A stretch of DNA of 64,000 bases from Pseudorasbora parva (lineage: Eukaryota > Chordata > Actinopteri > Cypriniformes > Gobionidae), in the NCBI RefSeq assembly GCF_024679245.1, contig NC_090179.1, forward strand, positions 3,098,820-3,162,819. Reading direction: 5' to 3'. A program made the translations under genes and the position numbers. A model generated the notes under the pieces. The model made no database searches, was not told where the DNA came from, and saw only the letters and a list, made by a program, of their open reading frames with translations. Shown here in pieces: positions 33,468 through 43,312 of this stretch. Position 1 is the stretch's first letter, and the number at the start of each line of letters is the position of its first letter.

Positions 33468-34341
33468 AAGGGGGGGGGGGGTGACAACAAAAAATGAATA
33501 ACAAGTAAAAAATATAGAATACTACAAACAATCAACCAACACAGAAAACAGAACAGAAACAGAGCTGATGGTGAACAGAAACAGAGCTGATGGTGAACAG
33601 AAACAGAGCTGATGGTGAACAGAAACAGAGCTGATGGTGGACAGAAAACAGCTGATGGTGGAAGTCTCTGTTAGCTCCGCAGCACACTGTTAGCTCCGCA
33701 GCACACTGTGGTCCACTCCATGTTTCAGATTTCTCCCAGCGGCAGTGTCCCGATGACATCGCCGAGGCACGACAGCTGAAGACCAGATGATGGGTCTTCT
33801 TCATGATGATTCAAACGATGGGGATCGCTGCAGCACCATGCAGGAGGCAGAACATTCCTCCGGGCACTTCTGTGGACACACCGGGGCCGGCGCAGATGTC
33901 CAAGCCGCTCCACGGTCGCAATGCAGGACGGAACAGCGGCGCAGCCGGGAAGCGGAACATCCCAACATCATGCCGGACGCCGACGACGAGAGCCCGGATG
34001 ACGCTAGCCCGGTGCAAACTTCAGCCACCATGCAGCCCAAGCCCAAGGGAGACCACCAGTGAGCACCCGCGGCGAGAAACATCAAATGTCCTCCAAACCA
34101 GAAACCAACCGCAGCAATTCAAATGTAAACATTAGAGAAGCGGTTGAAAACGGCGAAACGACGAACAACGACCTCTCAGTGGCTGCCAGCAATCAGCAAC
34201 AGTCCCAATTGTAGCTCTGTTAGACTAGTCACAAACATAAGGAAATAAAATAAAATGTAAATCTAATAGTACATTAACATGATTTGTTGTGGGTGGAGAA
34301 GCGGCGAACAGACAACGCCAGCGTCCTCTCCCCCACGTTCA
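33395..34341 (-). mobile_element. Inserted non-autonomous retro-element (AAGGT duplication)
   Basis: It is flanked by AAGGT at 33390-33394 and 34342-34346. The low-coordinate end has (AAT)n followed by AGATTTTATTTATAATGCAC, a LINE-type 3' tail, so it sits on the minus strand. Its body has four exact 22-bp direct repeats (33551-33638, GAACAGAAACAGAGCTGATG + GT) and a 20-bp duplication near 33670. No RT motif is visible. I infer a SINE-like or deleted LINE derivative. Confidence 0.6.
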
Positions 34342-35159
34342 AAGGTGCTGTACTGTGTCTTCTAAAATTTTACTGTCAATATTTTCGAAATCAGACATAG
34401 TAATTTTTCTGAGGTTTTGGTCTGATCTGACTGACCCCAGAGCAACTCAAGGATGTGCTGATTGCCTTTCTGATGTTTTTGATTTTCTCTGAGAAGAAGG
34501 AAGCAAACTCGCTGCATTTGCTGTCTGAGAGCATTTCTCTTAGAATGTCTACAGTAGCAAAAAGAGTGCGCGTGTTGTTTATGTGTCTGTTTATAATATT
34601 TGAGAAGAAGGTCTGTCTAGCTTTGCCCAATTCAACATTGAAAGCATGAAGGCTGTCTTTATAGATGTTATAATGGACTACAAGTTTTGTCTTCCGCCAC
34701 TTTCGTTCAGATTTTCTGCATTGTTTTTTCATTATTTGAACTGCTGTTGAGTTTCTCCATGTTGCCTTTTGTTTGCCACTCTTTTTCCTGACTTTCAAAG
34801 TAGCAATATCATCAGTTACACTGGTCAAGAAGAAAATCAACAGAGTCTGCAGATATTCTTGTTTTTAGAGATAAAGCCCTCATAAACAGCACATCAGTGT
34901 TCTCGTTTAAGCATCTCTTTTTGACAGAGACAGATCTAGCTTCAATGACAGGAGAGATATGTCAAAGAAAATACAGAAATGATCAGACAGTGCCACATCC
35001 TTAATAACAATCAATGAAATGTTTAGACCCTTACTGATAAGTAAATCTAGAGTGTGTCCACAATTATGTGTGGGTTCATGTACATGCTGTGTCAAATCAA
35101 AAGTGTTAAGAACAGTCATGAGCTCTTTTGTTGTACTGGATTCAATATTGTCTATGTGC
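34342..35159 (-). pseudogene. LINE endonuclease C-terminus and linker
   Basis: Minus-strand 35119-34907 reads VLNTFDLTQHVHEPTHNCGH and LDLLISKGLNI then KDVALSDHFCIFFDI, the C-terminal apurinic-endonuclease segment with its SDH catalytic motif. Frame 34840-34391 is the basic linker (WRNSTAVQIMKKQCRKSERK, SEFASFFSEKIKNIR) running to DFENIDSKILEDTVQHL at the insertion. A frame change separates the two. Confidence 0.85.
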
Positions 35160-35529
35160 AGGGCTTGACATTAACACCCGCAAATGCGGGTAGATTTCAG
35201 CTGTGGCGGGTACGGCAGCCACTCCCACTAGCCACTTTGGCGGGTTGAATATAATTTACAGCTAAATGAAATGCCAAGACCGTCGTATCACAAAATTGGC
35301 TACCATTCAACTACAATTCTTTATACTTAGTGAAGGCAAGATAGGCGGAATCACGCTGAATGACACACAACAAAAGCGCTCTCTCGCGTGCGCGCTCTTT
35401 CTCTCTCTCTCGTGCGCGTGATCAGTTCTCCCTGCTCCTGAATACTCAAATACATGCGCACACTGATGTCAAAATGTCCATCGCATGAACACTGTCGGTT
35501 ATGGCTTAAGTGTACGTAAACAGGTGGGT
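35160..35529. mobile_element. hAT-like fragment in the LINE
   Basis: It begins CAGGGCTTGACATTAACACC, resembling the CAGGGATGGAAATTA family ends, after TATGTG. TATGTG recurs at about 35538. The far end does not show an obvious CCCTG, so the right border is approximate. Non-coding, with a (CT)n tract near 35400. Confidence 0.45.
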
Positions 35530-36112
35530 AATAACTGGATATGTGTCACAAATATTACAAATATTAATATAGCACCTTTTAACATAATACCCAGATATTC
35601 TAGAGAAAAATATTCACCAAATGAAACTTGCTTACATTGAAAGAAATCTTTAAAAAGAGCAGCAACACCCCCACCTCTCCTAACAGATCTGCAAACACTC
35701 ATAAAAGTAAAGTTAGGAGGGGCTGCTTCATTTAGGACTGTTGCACTACAGTTTTCTTCTTACCACGTTTCATTTAGAAGCAAAAAAAATCAAGGTTGTT
35801 TGTGGTTATTAAGTCGCTGACTAGAAATGATTTGTTCTTAAGTGAACAGATGTTTAAAAGTGCTAACTTAACAGTATTAATTTTTTCACCCACATTAGTC
35901 TTAGTTTGACAAGTGATAGGCAGCAGATTATATTGGTTTGTTAAACGGCCTGACAAGGCCTTAGACTTTCTTTCACGTAACAGAACAGATAGAGAAAGGG
36001 GCAGGCACACTGGGTTCCCACTTGTTTTGTAAACATTTGATAAAGTTACTGTTATCATAGCGGGGACCCAAAACACATCACTGAGAGCTGGAATCAATTG
36101 TTTTTGGTTCAC
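35530..36112 (-). pseudogene. LINE endonuclease N-terminus
   Basis: Frame 36112-35774 ends VKLALLNICSLKNKSFLVSD and LITTNNLDFF, the start of the L2 endonuclease; a T-run frameshift then breaks NETW. After it, 35702-35540 reads FMSVCRSVRRGGGVAALF and EYFSLEYLGIMLKG. The YRPP segment expected next is missing, a deletion before the hAT-like insertion. Overlaps ORF1's end by about 35 nt, as in other L2 elements. Confidence 0.85.
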
Positions 36113-37991
36113 CTACAACAGATGGAGGAAGGTGTGGGCCCTGGCGTTGTGACCAAAGAAATCTCACAGGAGGAGGGGGAGCTGGGCCCACAGGCTTTGG
36201 TGGTTGTGGGGCTCGATGCTTTTTGGTTGATATCTGGGGGCTCGCAGCAATCGAGTGTGATAGTCTAGTTCCAACAAAAATCAGTTCCTCTATTTTCTCT
36301 GAGAAGCCCAGATGCGGGGATGCTGCAGAGAGGAATGACATGTCTGGTGAGAGGGGCTGTTGCTCTGGTGTTATCGGAAGCTGAAGTATGTTGTCCTGGC
36401 TTTGCTGTCCATTTTCAAGAAAGTAATCTTTGGGTGCTGAATCTTGGAGCAGTTCTAATCCTTCACAGTAAGTCTGTGGTGAGCTCTGTGGGCAGGGCTC
36501 AGCTGGGAGTGTGTCCATGAGCAATTGTTGTGGCTGCTTGGTGTTATCATTGTTCTTGTGGGATGTGTCAACCGAATGTCCATTCAGGAGCTGAAATGAA
36601 GTCCTGTGGTCATCCATACTCTGTATCAGGTTGAGTGGGTTAAAACACACAGCTGAAGGATGATGAAGGGAAAAATAAATATTGTCCTTTAGCACTCTTG
36701 CACCAAGTTTGTTTGGCTGGAGGCCATTTGATGTAAACAGTTGTCTCTGACTCCAGAAGAGATTGAAGTTATCAATGAAGTTCACTCCATTCATTTTACA
36801 GGTTTTTTGCAGCCATGTATTAAGCCCAAGCAACCTTGAGAACCTATTTGTTCCTCTTGCTGGCAGTGGTCCACTGATGAACGGCTGAACTTTCAGTTTT
36901 CTAATGAACTTCATGAGTTCTGACTGCTCTCTCTGAATATCGTTCTTCCCCACATGAATGATTAGTTGATTTGCAGTCTTATGTTTCATCAGAATGTTCT
37001 CAATTTCCCTGTTTACATCAGAAATGGTTGCTTGTGGAAGGCAACATGTTGTATCTCTGCTGCAAATGTTTCTGACTGTAGAGTCACCCACTATAAGAGT
37101 CCTTGGCTCGTCTGCTCTCTGAGCTGAGCAACGCTGTCTGCTCGACCTTGAGCGCCTGTTAGCATTAATGTTAGCTGCGGGCTGATGCAATCTGTGTTCG
37201 ATCACATTCATCACGCTTGGGGATTCCTCACCCACATTCATTAATACTTCAAATCTGTTTTCGAGATGTATAGACGGTGGTAGAAAACTAGTGTTTGCAA
37301 TCCTTGTGTCTGGGGTAGAGCATGCAACGGCAGCAATATATGAAGCTCGTGACAATCTGACGTCTCGAGTGCGTTTGGGTCTTGCCCCCTGTTTGTGACA
37401 TCGATTAGTGTGTTGATCACTTTCTTGTTTCTCTATCTGTTGAGTAGCACTAAATTTATGGGACTCACCGGCTGTGTGCAGAGGGCGTTCGTGATGAAGC
37501 TCTGCTGTGTGATTCGTCCGGTTTGGTGGTTCCGCAAATAACTTTGTTTCAAGAACTGCAATCCTTTGTAAAAGTCTGTGGCAGTTTGTGCAGCAAGAAG
37601 ATTCCTTAGCTAGAAGAGGCATTTTCTTATCCTTTCGAGAGCAGGCAGCTGTGTTTTCCCTTCCAGAATATAAGCTGATGGCAGTAAGAGGCTGGTTGGA
37701 TGAAATGTTCCACTTTTTTGTAGTAATCCAGTCAACAGAGTTTCTAGTTTTATCGTTGAAGTCAAGCTTTGTTGTTTGAGCACTGTGTTGATTTGCTGAA
37801 GTTAAAATTATGAGATAAAATATAGAAGCAATAGAGCAAAGCGCAGAGCAGTAAGCAAGAGCGTCCAAACAATAGGGAAGCAGGAAGTGGAAAAAGCTTC
37901 GGATGGAACGCAAGAGTTCCAGTGCCAAATTAGGACCGTCATCAGGAATACGAAGAACACCCTGAATGACAGATAATATAACAGTCTCCAT
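36078..37991 (-). CDS. LINE ORF1 with SGNH esterase domain (637 aa)
   Basis: Open from the ATG at 37991 (METVILSVIQG) to 36078. A hydrophobic stretch (SFFHFLLPYCLDALAYCSAL, about residues 33-65) is followed by a CTNCHRLLQRIAVLE coiled-coil/Cys motif near 135-150. A basic linker precedes a RFEVLMNV motif at about 246, and then an SGNH/GDSL domain: LIVGDST (302), IIHVGKND (344-351) and NGLQPNKLG at about 422. The last block is normally DGxHPN, so the catalytic His is Gln and the Asp is Asn here; esterase activity is doubtful. A Pro-rich tail ends the protein. SGNH ORF1 is a feature of CR1/L2 LINEs; its proposed role is membrane-lipid interaction. It is intact although ORF2 is dead. Confidence 0.88.
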   Translation of the reverse strand: METVILSVIQGVLRIPDDGPNLALELLRSIRSFFHFLLPYCLDALAYCSALCSIASIFYLIILTSANQHSAQTTKLDFNDKTRNSVDWITTKKWNISSNQPLTAISLYSGRENTAACSRKDKKMPLLAKESSCCTNCHRLLQRIAVLETKLFAEPPNRTNHTAELHHERPLHTAGESHKFSATQQIEKQESDQHTNRCHKQGARPKRTRDVRLSRASYIAAVACSTPDTRIANTSFLPPSIHLENRFEVLMNVGEESPSVMNVIEHRLHQPAANINANRRSRSSRQRCSAQRADEPRTLIVGDSTVRNICSRDTTCCLPQATISDVNREIENILMKHKTANQLIIHVGKNDIQREQSELMKFIRKLKVQPFISGPLPARGTNRFSRLLGLNTWLQKTCKMNGVNFIDNFNLFWSQRQLFTSNGLQPNKLGARVLKDNIYFSLHHPSAVCFNPLNLIQSMDDHRTSFQLLNGHSVDTSHKNNDNTKQPQQLLMDTLPAEPCPQSSPQTYCEGLELLQDSAPKDYFLENGQQSQDNILQLPITPEQQPLSPDMSFLSAASPHLGFSEKIEELIFVGTRLSHSIAASPQISTKKHRAPQPPKPVGPAPPPPVRFLWSQRQGPHLPPSVVGEPKTIDSSSQ

Positions 37992-38100
37992 AGAACAATA
38001 AGGGTGTACAAAATACAGCCAAAATGGTGAGGACAATGTGAGAAAATACTACAAAAATGTAAAAATAAAAATCTCCAAAAATCACTGTTTTGGTTTCTTA

Positions 38101-38285
38101 ATTCTTTACATCATCAGATCAGCAGCAGAGGAAGCCACCACAGTTCTTTTAATTTGTTCTCTGTGTTCTGTGTTCTTGTTTGAAGTACAATTTTGAAAAG
38201 TTCATTACTGTCATGTGTTTTTTTGGCTGCAAAACAAGTGTCTGATGCACTGAATAAAAGAATATTTGCTGTGACGTAGAGAGGA
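38101..38285. other. LINE 5' flank, no gene seen
   Basis: AT-rich sequence before the GC-rich block. The LINE 5' end cannot be placed exactly. Confidence 0.35.
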
Positions 38286-38289
38286 GCAT

Positions 38290-39040
38290 TTCAAAAGGGC
38301 CCCTTCAAAAGGAAAATGTATTTCTCTGTAACGCAAAAGCCCCTAGGCTCGTGTGAGGTCTCGTTGGAAAGGTCTCGGTGTCCTCTAACGAACGCGCCCA
38401 CCCACGACGCCCTGGGACTCTCGGTTCGGGAGCTAGAGCACTCGAAATTTCGAAATTCGCGATCCGCCAGGGGGCACCCCGGAGGCCCCCGACTGTCACA
38501 TTCAGGTTGTGGGGCAGAGGGGAGTTTTGACGTAAATTTGAGCCCGATTGGGCTTCGCATTCTCAAGCAATGAGCAAAAGTTGGCCGAAAATGGAGACCT
38601 GCACGGTCGCCGCCATTTTGAAATGCGCCGCACGCTTTTTACCAAATTTCTCCGGGGAAACACGGCGGATCGTCCTGAAACTCGGAACATGTGTATAGCT
38701 CGACTATACAGTTTAAACGAGACGAGTGCTGCCAGAATCGCTATATGGAGTCCAGAGTTAGTCCCTTTATCTTTAACGATTAATATTGTGGAACCGGGAG
38801 GTCCCTGGAGCTGGGGACGGTGGGGTTGGAAGGGCCCCTAGGGCTCCTAAGAGCAACTGAATTTTGGAAATCCAACTTGGTTTGGTTTTCGATAAACGGC
38901 CCCTCAAAACTGGACAGGAAGTCACCGTATCTCCGGAACCGAAGGCCCCAGAAAACTGAAAGTTAGACGACTGCGTTCGGCTGACTGTGCTTAGTACAGC
39001 AGAGGTGTTTTCATCCATGAAAAATACATTTGATTATCGA
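38290..39040. other. GC-rich block of unknown origin
   Basis: Starts TTCAAAAGGGCCCCTTCAAA and is rich in CpG and GGCCCC/GGGGCC words. Several short frames are open on both strands but none has splice sites or recognisable domains. The core GAGACGAGTGCTGCCAGAAT recurs as GAGACGAGTGCTGCCAGGAT near 41612, so this is a dispersed repeat. It ends against a DIRS terminal fragment at 39049. Confidence 0.5.
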
Positions 39041-39048
39041 TTCTTTAG

Positions 39049-39130
39049 AACGTCTCGGTTACGTATGTAACCCTCGTTCCCTGAAGGAGGGAATGGAGAC
39101 GCACGTCGAATGTGACCGACTGAAAGGGAA
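39049..39130 (+). mobile_element. DIRS terminal-repeat fragment
   Basis: AACGTCTCGGTTACGTATGT and CCCTCGTTCCCTGAAGGAGG resemble the right-end sequence of the DIRS at 28617-28680 (AACGTCTCAGGTTACGTATG), starting at the same AAC|GTCTC border. There is no partner nearby. Confidence 0.65.
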
Positions 39131-39280
39131 CTACAAATTTAAAACATTTCTATTATTAACATGTAATAACTGTTTAATTACCACAAAACATAACATCTTA
39201 ACTTCAGTTGTAATTTACCTAGATATACACAAAACCTTGCTTTTCTTTTGGTACTCTGCCCTTGCAACTGGATCACTTTT

Positions 39281-39893
39281 TAAAGGTGTCATGAAGTGGC
39301 TTTTTTATTTTTATATATACTGTTGTCTGAGGTCAACTAATGATGTTCGTGTGGTTTTTACATTCAAAAACATCATAACTAATAAGTGATAGTCTATTTT
39401 CTACACTGGTTTTGAGGCTCTCTCCTGAACGCTGGGTTTTGATGGGCGTGTCACTGGAGACTTAGAAGTAAAAGCTGTCAGTTCATTGAAGGGAGGGATT
39501 GTTTTGAAAGCGGCTACCAGAATGATTCTCTCGACCACAGGTCTCGTGAATGTCTTTATCAGACAAACACAATGATTTATTTCTCATCCACCCGCGATTA
39601 ATTGAAATATTAGTTTTGTATTGCTTGGCCTGCCCGATTGGTGGATAGAAGCACAAACTGCACACACACACACGGATGTGCTTATTATTCTGTAGAGGCA
39701 TGTTTAGTCAGTCGATGATGTCAGGATGAAGCACAAGACCGTTTGCTGGGCCTGGTGTTTATAAAAGCTTTTCTTTGACTAACAAGGAAGTTTTCAGCTC
39801 TGAAACTTACAGGATAGTCTTATATTACCATGACCTTTTATATATCAAAGGCTCAAGGGAAAGCTGATTTCTCCATTCATCACCCCTTTAAAT
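39281..39893. mobile_element. Non-autonomous TTAA element
   Basis: Inverted ends TTTAAAGGTGTCATGAAG (39281) and TTCATCACCCCTTTAAA (ending about 39893), each including TTAA. Sub-terminal text (TCTGAGGTCAACTAATGATG) recurs, diverged, near 53370. It has no transposase. It is a common fish repeat type from memory. Confidence 0.6.
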
Positions 39894-40100
39894 TAGCTCT
39901 ATGTTGTGCGGTTTTCACCATAAGGGTCAATGACGAATAAGGTTTTCAAGATCTTTTTTTTTTTTTTTATAAGCAAAACGGTTTTAAAATGCATTTTTAT
40001 GTCCATACAAATGTTTGATGTTGCTTCATATTGGTTTTACAGCTTTTTAGGCAGCATTAATTCATTATTAAACAAGATTTCTGATTTTAGCACCCAGAAA

Positions 40101-40480
40101 ATGTCAGGTGGTGCGACCTGACCATATTTATAAATAAATATACATTTAATGTACTTAGCACTACTAAGAACTTGTAAATATCAGTCCTTGTAGTGTCTTA
40201 AATGCATATTGCATTGTAAATTCCTCTTTCATTTCTTTATTTATTGTCTTTTTTTATTCCAATTCATATAAATGGCTACTTTTCTATGTGTTCAAACACC
40301 AATTTTTCGATAAGGAGTTTTTATTTTTGTTTTTAATTGTTAAAATGATTTGTATATGTTATATAAAGTTTTACAGTTATATTTCTTACTTTATTTTGCA
40401 ATTGCAGTGGAAATTGATACATTTAAATTAAAATATGCTGGTTGCACCACCTGACCATGACCGGTCGCACCACCTGACAT
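40101..40480. repeat. 18-bp perfect inverted repeat pair
   Basis: ATGTCAGGTGGTGCGACC at 40101-40118 is the exact inverse of 40463-40480. A third, looser copy (GGTTGCACCACCTGACCATG) sits at about 40440. The spacer is AT-rich and non-coding. It could be a small MITE or a binding-site cluster upstream of zinc-finger copy C. Confidence 0.65.
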
Positions 40481-40679
40481 TGTGATCAATAATGATTGAT
40501 ATTCACAAGATAAAAGTAAAAATGTCAATGCATTTTATTCTGATTTCAATTGCCTTTATTTTAATCATCAGACCAATTTATGTAACTCCGTAATATAATA
40601 ATATTTCATTAACAAGAAGTGCAAAACAATACAGACAAAACCTCAAGGAACAAGGAAAATAAATGAAAACATCTTTTAG

Positions 40680-41337
40680 GAGTCCACGACATGGCCAACA
40701 GGGAGCAGAGACACCTCCTCCTCCGTTTTGCGCGCCACAGGGTCAGGCTGTCCAATTTGGATTGCTCACTCTGTGGCAAATCATATAAATACCCCGAAAA
40801 GCACCTGGAGAGGGCTCATTGGGACTTGTCGGTAAGTCAGGCTTAAAACTGACAAGATTGACAGAGTTGTTTTACATTAATGTGTGAAACTGCTTATGTA
40901 AAAAATATTGAAATGTTGATTTTATAATTTTGAAGGAATCGGCGCGGTTAAAGGTGGTGAGGTCGCTTGGGAGATCAGTGACCATAGGGAAGCTCCGGCT
41001 TCTTAGGGATTCGGAGCCCGCTGTCCCTATGGTCCACGACTTCTCCCTGGCAGAGGCCCCACCTGAGGCCCCGCCAGATCAACCGGCAGGTGATCAACCG
41101 GCGGAAGACCAGCTGGCGGAAGACCGACCACCGGAAGATGAACCCTTTCAGGTGCCGGAGGAGGAGTTGTTTCTGACTGCAGCAGAAGAGGAGGAGCTGT
41201 GGGAGATGCTGAGTACGTTGATCATCATAATCCTATCTGTGCTGCAGTTACTCAATAAGTAAAACTAAATCAATTTTTTGTTTGTATTTTCAGATGAGAG
41301 TCCTTCAACCATACATTTTTTACATTTTTCATGTTGA
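40680..41337 (+). CDS. Zinc-finger protein, family copy C (3 exons, 5' exon unseen)
   Basis: Exons 40680-40831, 40936-41212 and 41294-41337 join with GT-AG introns in phase (TCG|GTAAGT; TTTTGAAG|GAA; CTGA|GTACGT; TATTTTCAG|AT). The first has VHDMANREQRHLLLRFARHR then CSLCGKSYKYPEKHLERAH, aligning with the second finger of copies A and B. It starts mid-domain after an acceptor, so the first finger should lie in an upstream exon I cannot find; otherwise the ATG at 40691 starts a one-finger protein. Exon 2 (SARLKVVRSLGRSVTIGKLR, RDSEPAVPMVHDFSLAEAPP) ends in a Pro/Asp/Glu-rich run. An AATAAA follows near 41366. Function unknown; it lacks any recombinase part. Confidence 0.55.
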
Positions 41338-41577
41338 ATATGTTTCCTTTATTATTTTGTTCAAAAATAAAAAAAACGTTCAATTTCTGAGGTGGTGTGC
41401 TTGTGTTCTTTTTTTGACTGCAAAACAAATTGCATAAACACAGTGTTCTGTCAAAATGACTTTGAATTAGTCTAATGCATCCCAATGAGTGCACCAAGCA
41501 TGAGGTGCACGGGTGGCCTAATCCATAAACATTGATATAAAATGTGAAACAGAATCTATAAAAACTGTGGTAAGGGA

Positions 41578-41840
41578 CAAATTCTAGTACCGCAATAGAA
41601 AGTTCCAACGGAGACGAGTGCTGCCAGGATAGCTTTATGGGGCCCAGAGACAGACCCAGCAAACAGGGGACGTCCCCCGGACGTTGCGAACGTCCGTTTA
41701 GGTACGCAGTAGGTCCGAGTTGTAACGTTCGCTGACGGACGTTCAGCGGACGTCCGCATTTTGTCTGCTTTGTAACGTTCGCTCACAGACGTTCCGAGGA
41801 CATTTTGTTCTGGCCAGTTCGCGAACGTCCCTAACTTGTT
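41578..41840. repeat. GACGT/ACGTC-rich repeat after shared core
   Basis: GAGACGAGTGCTGCCAGGAT matches the block at 38718. From CCCAGCAAACAGGGGACG (41659) the sequence is dense in GACGTTC/GAACGTC words in both orientations. The CCCAGCAAAC end also appears inverted at about 62806. Family unnamed. Confidence 0.5.
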
Positions 41841-43048
41841 AGTGTGGCCCGCACGTTTTCTTCCGTTGCGTGTGACGCGCTTTATGCCTTTGTGCCATTT
41901 GCATGCTTTTTTGTTTTCCTCGTCTCTCTCGTTGACTATGCGCGGCTCGTCCGTTTGGGGAGGTGTTTACTCGACACGCAGACCGGGTGTGGTGTGATGA
42001 GACGTCATTCTCAAGGGTGGATGCATATTTAACATACAGCTTCTAAATTATTATCCATACAGATAAATATATAATTCATGTTTAACATGCAAAGAAGATA
42101 TGCATAGTTGACTTGAGTTTAGTTTTCATTATGTTGTTGTTGTTATTTTTTCCAGACTGACTGATCTGAGCACAACCTTTATCTTCTGCTGACCTCCTTG
42201 GTCAGTATTGATATGGTTTAGTGTGGTTTTCTTAAAAAGTATTATGACATGTTCATCACCTCACTATAATTGTAGTTCCTGTGACCTAATTTGTCTGTTT
42301 CTGTTTGTGTTTCTCTTTCAGGTTCCTTGTGTCTTGCTGTTTTCCACGGGGAGCAGTTCAGTTATTCTTGCTACTTTTTTTACTTAAAGGAAAACAAAAC
42401 AAAACATTAAGGCTGTTATTTTTAGTTTTATTTTAAATAGAGCAGTTTATTTTTAATATTTGAATAGACAGTTGTTGTTTTTTATTTTTTACTAACATTT
42501 CTAAATCTTAACTAGTTATTTTACCGGCTCTCCTGGTTCTACACTCTCATACAGAGCACAGTTCATTTTACTATAGTTTTATTGTTCTTTTCTTGAAAAA
42601 AAAGAAAAAAATACACAGTGTATCTTTCTTTGTTGTTTAACTGATTTTTCTACCTGAGAGTACTGCAGGTTTTCTCTTTTCAGGCTCATCAGCTGTTACA
42701 TCGGGAGAACTTTTCAAAGTAAGTCCCTCTTAAAGTGACAATAGTTCTGTTAAAATGAATTAAACTGACAAAGAAGTGTATTTCAATATGCGTTACTTTT
42801 GAGGATTAAAAAGAAATCAATGGTTGTTTCATGACTTTAAAGTAAACTGTGCTTTTAATCGTTACTAAATTTAGTCAAATTGGTCGATCGGATAAATTTA
42901 TAATGCGTTCGATTTATATAGCGCTTTTCAAAGCACTCAAAGCGCTTTACATAGAAGGGGGGACATTTAATCCAAATTTACACAGGAGAAATTTGTCATG
43001 AATAACTTTTTTGTCTTATTTATTTTTTATCTCTTGATATTTTAAAGG
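41841..43048 (+). other. Probable 5' leader region of the Helitron gene
   Basis: Several exon-like pieces have matching signals: TTTTTCCAG|ACTGACTG..CCTTG|GTCAGT, TCTTTCAG|GTTCCTTG and TTTTCAG|GCTCATC..CAAA|GTAAGT, ahead of the coding exon at 43049. No coding sequence is evident. They are consistent with spliced 5' UTR exons. A TTTATATAGCGCTTTTCAAA LINE-tail word lies at 42914. Confidence 0.35.
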
Positions 43049-43280
43049 ATGCCACGGAAAGGAAAGAGATCGCAGGCTCAGCAAATGCATCGGCAAAAGG
43101 AGGACCTGAAGGATCAACCCTCCACGACTAACAAGGTACGACTAACTCTCTCTCACACACACTCTTCCTCACACGCAGTCACTCTTAAATTCAATCACAC
43201 TCACTCTCACACACTCTCAGTCTCACAAACAATCACTCTTAAATTTACTCACTCATTTAAACACACACACACACACATTT

Positions 43281-43312
<32 letters not shown>

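Larger units (their letters stand above)
22175..38100 (-). mobile_element. L2-type LINE, split by nested insertions
   Basis: On the minus strand the order is ORF1 (37991-36078), endonuclease (36112-34907, decayed), linker, reverse transcriptase (33467-32125), and the C-terminal end plus 3' UTR (22650-22175). The 3' end carries (GGCAA)n on the plus strand and a TTTATTTATATAGCAC stem typical of L2 tails. Insertions lie at 22651-32124 (TTAA-flanked), 33395-34341 (AAGGT-flanked) and about 35160-35530. Joining at the TTAA gives IADMLIK + YKPNRSLRSAG in frame, and joining at AAGGT gives EDTVQHL + KTSTCTLDALP in frame. These joins show the element was continuous before the insertions. Confidence 0.85.

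Noticed and set aside
33551..33638. Four exact 22-bp direct repeats
   Set aside because: They are contiguous with no spacers and sit in a vertebrate retro-element, so not a CRISPR array.
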